A stretch of 64,000 nt of DNA from Rapana venosa (Eukaryota; Mollusca; Gastropoda; Neogastropoda; Muricidae), in contig CM054145.1 of NCBI GenBank assembly GCA_028751875.1, positions 44,748,754 to 44,812,753 on the forward strand, in the 5' to 3' direction. Position 1 is the stretch's first letter. Every line of letters starts with the position of its first letter. The position numbers were made by a program, and so were the translations under genes. This document shows positions 62,395 through 64,000 of this stretch, one piece after another. The notes beneath the pieces were generated by a model that saw nothing but the letters and a program-made list of their open reading frames with translations, did no database searches and was not told where the DNA came from.

Positions 62395-63254
62395 CTCTCT
62401 GTGTGTGCACGCGTGTGCATGTGTGTATGTGTGTGTTTGTGGGCGCGTGTGTGCATGTGTGTGTGCTTTACACACTGTATGTGAAAGTGCTTCAGTCCTT
62501 CATGAAATGAGTGAGCTCTCCAACTCCCCTCCCCACATGCACACATAAGCATCTGAGAATAGTCTCGATTCTCTCATGTGGGGTCAAGGGCATTTAGGCA
62601 TGCATGAAACACTCTGAATGCATTCTTAAAAGCACAGTCAGTTTCCTAACCTTCCCAGGAGACGAGGGCCAACATAAAAATCCACCTCCCATCATACATT
62701 AACCATTACAGCTGATGAAAAGCAGCTTAGCTTCTGGGCAACTACGACAATCCAATCGATGGATTGATGAGCCATGTCACTCACAGTGAGTGGTAGTCAT
62801 GCAACTGTGTCATTCCCCTGCAAGTTTTAGCAACCATTCCTGGTCCAAAGACAGATAGACAGAACTTGTCATCTGCTCCCTTCCTCCCTTACATTGTTTA
62901 ACAGAAAAATCATAACCCTTTGTATGGAAATAGTTCTTAAGCTTGCATTTGATATGGTAAATATTTGACAGTGTAGGCCAGTTATGACCAGGGGCATGGT
63001 GGACATGAACATGTTATCCAGCATGAAATCTATACATTGATAGAAGTCTTCACGAAGATGCTGAGAGCTGGGGCAGTACAATATCCCAACACATGAATAC
63101 GATTTCCAAGTAATATATCCCACAAACCAAATTAGCATCTCAGAAAACCAGATAAAAAATTAGAAGAGAAAGAGAGAGAGAGGGGCAGCGAAAAAGAGTG
63201 GCATCAATTGAATTGTGTGGCAGATGTCAGAAATACAGTGCTTTCAGTTATCAG

Positions 63255-63291
<37 letters not shown>

Positions 63292-63351
63292 ACTTCTCAC
63301 CCTGAGAGACAACAGGGACACTGGTCACCTTTGGGACAGTAGTGCTATGGC
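42404..63351 (-). CDS. Micro-exon array gene, unknown protein (partial, extends past the right edge)
   Basis: At least ten exons of 42-51 nt lie on the minus strand (63,301; 61,877; 60,402; 59,089; 57,789; 56,550; 54,612; 48,580; 47,992; 45,774, given as low coordinates). Each has an AG acceptor, usually TGTGCAG-like, and a GTGAG/GTAAG-type donor. Each is a multiple of 3 in length and is phase 1 at both ends, with no stop in that frame. The 15-18 residue products share a pattern: Glu or Gly first, polar middle, Ser/Ile/Thr-Val/Ile near position -6, then Ser/Pro, Lys/Arg/Gln/Ile, Gly at the end. I do not recognise the protein; it would be polar, basic and disordered. The layout resembles schistosome micro-exon genes or titin PEVK exons in logic, not in sequence. 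Separate gene status is inferred; the exons could instead feed into LCA5 exon 2, which also starts in phase 1. Confidence 0.72.
42880..43103. repeat. CA/CG-rich imperfect microsatellite with internal duplication
   Basis: Two similar blocks of CA repeat interspersed with ATGCGC, each ending in 'ctcctctctctcacac'. All long frames here are His-Thr or Cys-Val artefacts. Confidence 0.9.
43290..43378. repeat. (TATG)n / (TACG)n microsatellite
   Basis: A TATG tetranucleotide run passing into TACG and CGCA variants. Confidence 0.9.
43400..45700. other. Non-coding stretch (intron of the micro-exon gene or intergenic)
   Basis: A tRNA-like SINE head lies at 44,738-44,810: A-box-like TGGTACAGTGGTTAGCA and B-box-like GGTCCGAGTCCC. 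A splice-like acceptor at 45,541 (minus strand, 'cctctcattccag') is followed by a frame with an early stop in phase 1; it is an alternative end for the micro-exon gene but does not resemble the array. Nothing else is supportable. Confidence 0.4.
45774..45818 (-). CDS. Micro-exon 10 of the array
   Basis: Acceptor TATATGTGCAG, donor CCAG|GTGAGAG, 45 nt, phase 1-1. Product [16 protein letters not shown]. It shares Gly-His start and Ser-Val core with exons at 61,877 and 63,301. Confidence 0.75.
45913..46330 (+). mobile_element. SINE family B, near full-length copy
   Basis: Head: A-box-like TAGCCTAGTGGTTAGAGCG and B-box-like AGGTTCAAGCC. Then 'ggggattttccccttggagttaac', 'ctttgaatgagactttaaac', 'gtgcactggtaggaacggatgac', and the tail block 'gtcaggatgtggctacctt...ctggtgaacattgcagctct'. 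About 415 bp. It links the head seen at 62,333 with the tail seen at 7,735 and 16,690, so it defines the family layout. Confidence 0.75.
46886..46955. repeat. (AT)n microsatellite
   Basis: About 70 nt of alternating A and T with one phase slip (at 46,920-46,921), able to extrude a hairpin or cruciform. Confidence 0.95.
47180..47216 (-). pseudogene. Decayed micro-exon
   Basis: Acceptor TTTGCACAG and donor GAG|GTAGGC are still present, and the end in phase 1 reads Glu-Ser-Val-Asn-Thr-stop-Gly, with TGA where other copies have CGA (Arg). The length is 37 nt, not a multiple of 3. It looks like a broken array copy. Confidence 0.45.
47992..48033 (-). CDS. Micro-exon 9 of the array
   Basis: Acceptor TTGCGTGCAG, donor ATAG|GTAAGAAG, 42 nt, phase 1-1. 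Product [15 protein letters not shown]. The end 'PSIMRPIG' parallels 'NAIKPVG' of the exon at 60,402. Confidence 0.75.
48207..48361. repeat. (GA)n-rich purine tract
   Basis: About 155 nt of almost pure purine on the plus strand, an imperfect GA/GGGA repeat. It gives Arg-Glu and Ser-Leu pseudo-frames. It lies in the intron between micro-exons 8 and 9. Confidence 0.95.
48580..48621 (-). CDS. Micro-exon 8 of the array
   Basis: Acceptor GCTGTGTGCAG, donor AGAG|GTGAGATA, 42 nt, phase 1-1. Product [15 protein letters not shown]. The end 'V(I/A)(K/Q)SRG' is shared with exons at 54,612 and 59,089. Confidence 0.82.
48650..49930. other. Intron stretch without exons
   Basis: Holds CA-rich microsatellites at about 49,063-49,145 and 49,405-49,432 and AT-rich DNA. 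No exon signal similar to the array was found. Confidence 0.5.
49935..54066 (+). mobile_element. Degenerate L1/Tx1-like LINE (endonuclease and reverse transcriptase)
   Basis: Starts with broken '[15 protein letters not shown]' and 'IYCLQDTHF' (endonuclease start). Then 50,120-50,530 carries '[11 protein letters not shown]' and '[15 protein letters not shown]' of the endonuclease domain. 51,338-52,090 has '[20 protein letters not shown]', '[13 protein letters not shown]' and the catalytic 'QYADDTQLL' near 52,050. 52,380-53,360 is the C-terminal region. Many stops and frameshifts make it dead. The 3' end is 'tgtaacaacaaaagaaattt' and an A-rich tail at about 54,028-54,066. It is antisense in the micro-exon gene, between exons 7 and 8. 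Confidence 0.9.
54223..54254. repeat. (CT)n microsatellite
   Basis: A pure CT run of about 32 nt in the intron between micro-exons 7 and 8. Confidence 0.9.
54612..54656 (-). CDS. Micro-exon 7 of the array
   Basis: Acceptor GAATGTGTGCAG, donor CGAG|GTGAGAAG, 45 nt, phase 1-1. Product [16 protein letters not shown]. Donor and acceptor contexts are nearly the same as those of exons at 48,580 and 63,301. Confidence 0.82.
55559..55595 (-). pseudogene. Probable decayed micro-exon
   Basis: Acceptor TGTTTGCAG, then phase 1 gives [12 protein letters not shown], close to the array pattern (Ser-Val-x-x-Pro). The expected G|GTGAG donor is absent; the nearest GT breaks the frame. It sits about midway between exons at 54,612 and 56,550. 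Confidence 0.4.
56005..56074 (-). CDS. Candidate alternative first exon
   Basis: A strong donor ATGG|GTGAGTGAC ends an open charged stretch '[20 protein letters not shown]'. It contains an ATG in good context (AGCATGG at about 56,030) that would give [10 protein letters not shown], ending in phase 1 as the array requires. The 5' boundary is uncertain: it could be an internal exon from 56,074 (after GTATGTAG) or a start exon. Confidence 0.35.
56550..56594 (-). CDS. Micro-exon 6 of the array
   Basis: Acceptor CCTGTGTGCAG, donor AAAG|GTAAGG, 45 nt, phase 1-1. Product [16 protein letters not shown]. The Glu start (rather than Gly) is shared with exons at 57,789 and 59,089. Confidence 0.82.
56660..56731 (-). 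pseudogene. Micro-exon-like copy with A-run expansion
   Basis: Acceptor TATGTGTACAG, phase 1 in, '[20 protein letters not shown]' then Pro-Thr-Gln-Leu-Gly, donor TTAG|GTGGGG, 72 nt, phase 1-1. The 3' half of the exon is replaced by an A-rich stretch. Only 65 nt separate it from exon 6, so it may not be spliced. It could be a living variant or a decaying duplicate. Confidence 0.4.
56764..56814 (-). pseudogene. Micro-exon-like copy with weak donor
   Basis: Acceptor GTGGTGTGCAG, phase 1 in, '[17 protein letters not shown]', 51 nt. The donor TGGC|GTGATG departs from the G|GTGAG of the others. It lies 32 nt from the neighbouring copy at 56,660-56,731, too close for both to be used. Confidence 0.4.
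57060..57545. repeat. Purine-rich minisatellite (AGACAGAAAGACAGA / ATACAGGCA units)
   Basis: About 490 bp of higher-order repeat mixing GACAGA hexamers with 'aggatacaggcagccagacag' units. The left half has GACAGA-rich units and the right half 'gatataggcaaccag' variants. Long open frames exist on both strands only because the repeat lacks stops. Intron between micro-exons 5 and 6. Confidence 0.95.
57789..57836 (-). CDS. Micro-exon 5 of the array
   Basis: Acceptor GATGTTTGCAG, donor CAAG|GTGGGC, 48 nt, phase 1-1. Product [17 protein letters not shown]. The Lys and Pro-rich run recalls PEVK-type spring exons, but that is composition only. Confidence 0.78.
58665..58795. repeat. Imperfect ~75-bp tandem duplication
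   Basis: 'aagcaaatattttta.tggcacacttact..aagttagtattggagg' occurs twice in succession (about 58,661 and 58,730). No coding meaning is seen. Confidence 0.7.
58795..58945 (+). pseudogene. LINE reverse-transcriptase scrap
   Basis: A short broken frame reads '[20 protein letters not shown]' and then 'LGKTSTKDW', resembling the region around the catalytic 'FADDTDGL' and the following helix of a non-LTR reverse transcriptase. The catalytic Asp pair is already changed (FVDN). Confidence 0.55.
59089..59133 (-). CDS. Micro-exon 4 of the array
   Basis: Acceptor CTGTATGTACAG, donor AGAG|GTGAGAG, 45 nt, phase 1-1. Product [16 protein letters not shown]. Confidence 0.82.
59150..60390. other. Intron between micro-exons 3 and 4
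   Basis: Contains a CA repeat at about 59,635-59,662. Otherwise unique-looking AT-rich DNA; no extra exon copy was found. Confidence 0.5.
60402..60452 (-). CDS. Micro-exon 3 of the array
   Basis: Acceptor CAATGTTGTGCAG, donor GTAG|GTGAGCA, 51 nt, phase 1-1. Product [18 protein letters not shown]. Confidence 0.8.
   Translation of the reverse strand, partial: EVKMDLKPRRSMPSSL
61002..61076. repeat. (GAT)n then AT/(AAT)n microsatellite
   Basis: A GAT trinucleotide run joins an AT-rich centre and an AAT run. It produces poly-Met and poly-Ile artefacts. Confidence 0.95.
61590..61685. repeat. (GACA)n-rich repeat
   Basis: A GACAGACA and GAGA-rich tract similar in composition to the larger minisatellite at 57,060. 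Confidence 0.85.
61877..61927 (-). CDS. Micro-exon 2 of the array
   Basis: Acceptor CCTGTGTGCAG, donor AAGG|GTGAGAAA, 51 nt, phase 1-1. Product [18 protein letters not shown]. It is the closest relative of the exon at 63,301: both start GCCATAGCACT and share acceptor and donor contexts. Confidence 0.85.
61985..62035 (+). repeat. Short interspersed motif family C, copy 3
   Basis: 'cttttattttgagtataatggaataagcac' in pieces matches 7,632-7,662 closely. Copy 2 is at about 12,068-12,130 in GET1 intron 1. It lies next to a SINE B here and next to a SINE B tail at 7,700, so it may belong to the tail region of that family. Confidence 0.55.
62045..62333 (-). mobile_element. SINE family B copy, minus orientation
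   Basis: On the minus strand it reads 'ggatagcctagtgatttgaac' (A-box-like), 'aggttcaattcctg' (B-box-like) and then 'ggggatt....cctggagttaac'. It continues with 'catccgaa' and 'cattgtgtgctggtgggaacagatg'. The order matches 45,913-46,170. Confidence 0.7.
62356..62464. repeat. (TG)n-rich microsatellite
   Basis: A TG run of about 33 nt followed by an interrupted TG/CG-rich stretch. Cys-Val and His-Thr frames here are artefacts. Confidence 0.93.
62480..63290. other. Intron between micro-exons 1 and 2
   Basis: Ends (plus-strand right side) in a CA repeat at 63,257-63,286 just below the exon 1 donor. No additional exon copy or known repeat is recognised. Confidence 0.5.
63301..63351 (-). CDS. Micro-exon 1 of the array (first seen in the window)
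   Basis: Acceptor CCGTGTGTGCAG, donor CAGG|GTGAGAAG, 51 nt, phase 1-1. Product [19 protein letters not shown] phase-1 start requires at least one more exon upstream, beyond 63,352; none is evident in the remaining 650 bp. Confidence 0.85.
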
Positions 63352-64000
63352 CTGCACACACGGATGGACAGTACTACACAATCTATGTGAGTGCGTGTTT
63401 GTGTGTGCGTGTGCCCACATGTGCACTCACACGCACTTGCATCCATATATGCATAGATTTGTACATAAGTATACAGCTTTTACATGTCTCCACTATGTAT
63501 TAAAATGCTTCATTATGCCTTTGGTCTTATGAATATGGATATCACAATGTGTACACATGGCCCTCTATGTATATACGCATGCCTAAGTATGGTTACATCT
63601 TTGTACTTGCACTTACTATAAACCTGAATATTTGTGCAAATAGTGGTATACATGTTTTAGCGGGTAAGTGTACACTGTTCACTTTCATATAATTTACACA
63701 CTGTATACAATAGCTAATCACTTTTGCAGCCAATATCATTGATCATATAATGTCTTGTTCATATTTTGAATTCTTTACAAAAACCATAGCGTCACATCAT
63801 GACTCACCTAACATCCAAAAAGTTGGTTTTTTTTAAAAAGCAAAACAACAAAGCAAGAATGAACACTATTACATGACTGTCTAAACCAAGCCACACATAC
63901 TGACAAGATATTAAAAAACCAACCAATTAGTGAATCATTTTGTATGCAGTGTGGTTTTGCTGTCTGGATGTGAAGAATAGGAATACACACTTTGTGTAAA
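63352..64000. other. Right-edge stretch without a recognised exon
   Basis: A GTGAGT donor-like site on the minus strand near 63,808 has no matching acceptor-bounded frame. By the spacing of the array the next exon would lie outside the window. Confidence 0.5.

Noticed and set aside
62770..62821. Micro-exon-like segment ending near 62,790 (minus strand)
   Set aside because: In phase 1 it has an immediate stop; only another phase is open, unlike all array members.
1..64000. CRISPR arrays, operons, bacterial insertion sequences, rRNA genes
   Set aside because: Spliced genes, SINEs and LINEs show a eukaryotic genome; the tandem repeats have no spacer structure.

Overview
This is eukaryotic, intron-rich, AT-rich DNA full of microsatellites, tRNA-derived SINEs and 5'-truncated non-LTR retrotransposons. 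The repeat types and the two recognisable genes fit a lophotrochozoan, most likely a mollusc. That placement is an inference; nothing in the window fixes a species.

Layout. 1-11,755 is intergenic or upstream DNA with repeats and LINE/SINE remnants. 11,756-16,407 (+) is a five-exon GET1/WRB gene, the membrane receptor for tail-anchored proteins. Its exon 4 appears to lack one base, and a six-copy 46-bp minisatellite repeats that exon's splice acceptor. 16,408-27,311 is the convergent interval between GET1 and LCA5; it holds SINEs, a TTAA-flanked MITE with a perfect palindrome, and a truncated LINE. 27,312-41,680 (-) is a six-exon lebercilin (LCA5) gene encoding a 723-residue ciliary coiled-coil protein. 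One intron holds a LINE with a 14-bp target-site duplication.

The most unusual region runs from about 42,400 to 63,350 (-). It holds ten similar, very short exons of 42-51 nt. Every one is a multiple of three, starts and ends in phase 1, and sits between clear splice sites. Each encodes 15-18 residues of a shared pattern (Glu or Gly start, central Ser-Val/Ile-like core, terminal basic-Gly). Several are spaced 1.2-1.5 kb apart, and there are several broken copies. I read this as a micro-exon array gene that enters from beyond the right edge and probably ends just upstream of LCA5. I do not recognise the protein.

The genes are not an operon. GET1 acts in ER membrane insertion of tail-anchored proteins and LCA5 in cilia. 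The micro-exon gene could make many length and sequence variants by in-frame exon skipping, since any subset of its exons keeps the frame. All exon structures here come from reading splice signals, frames and remembered protein similarity; no transcript data or search was available.
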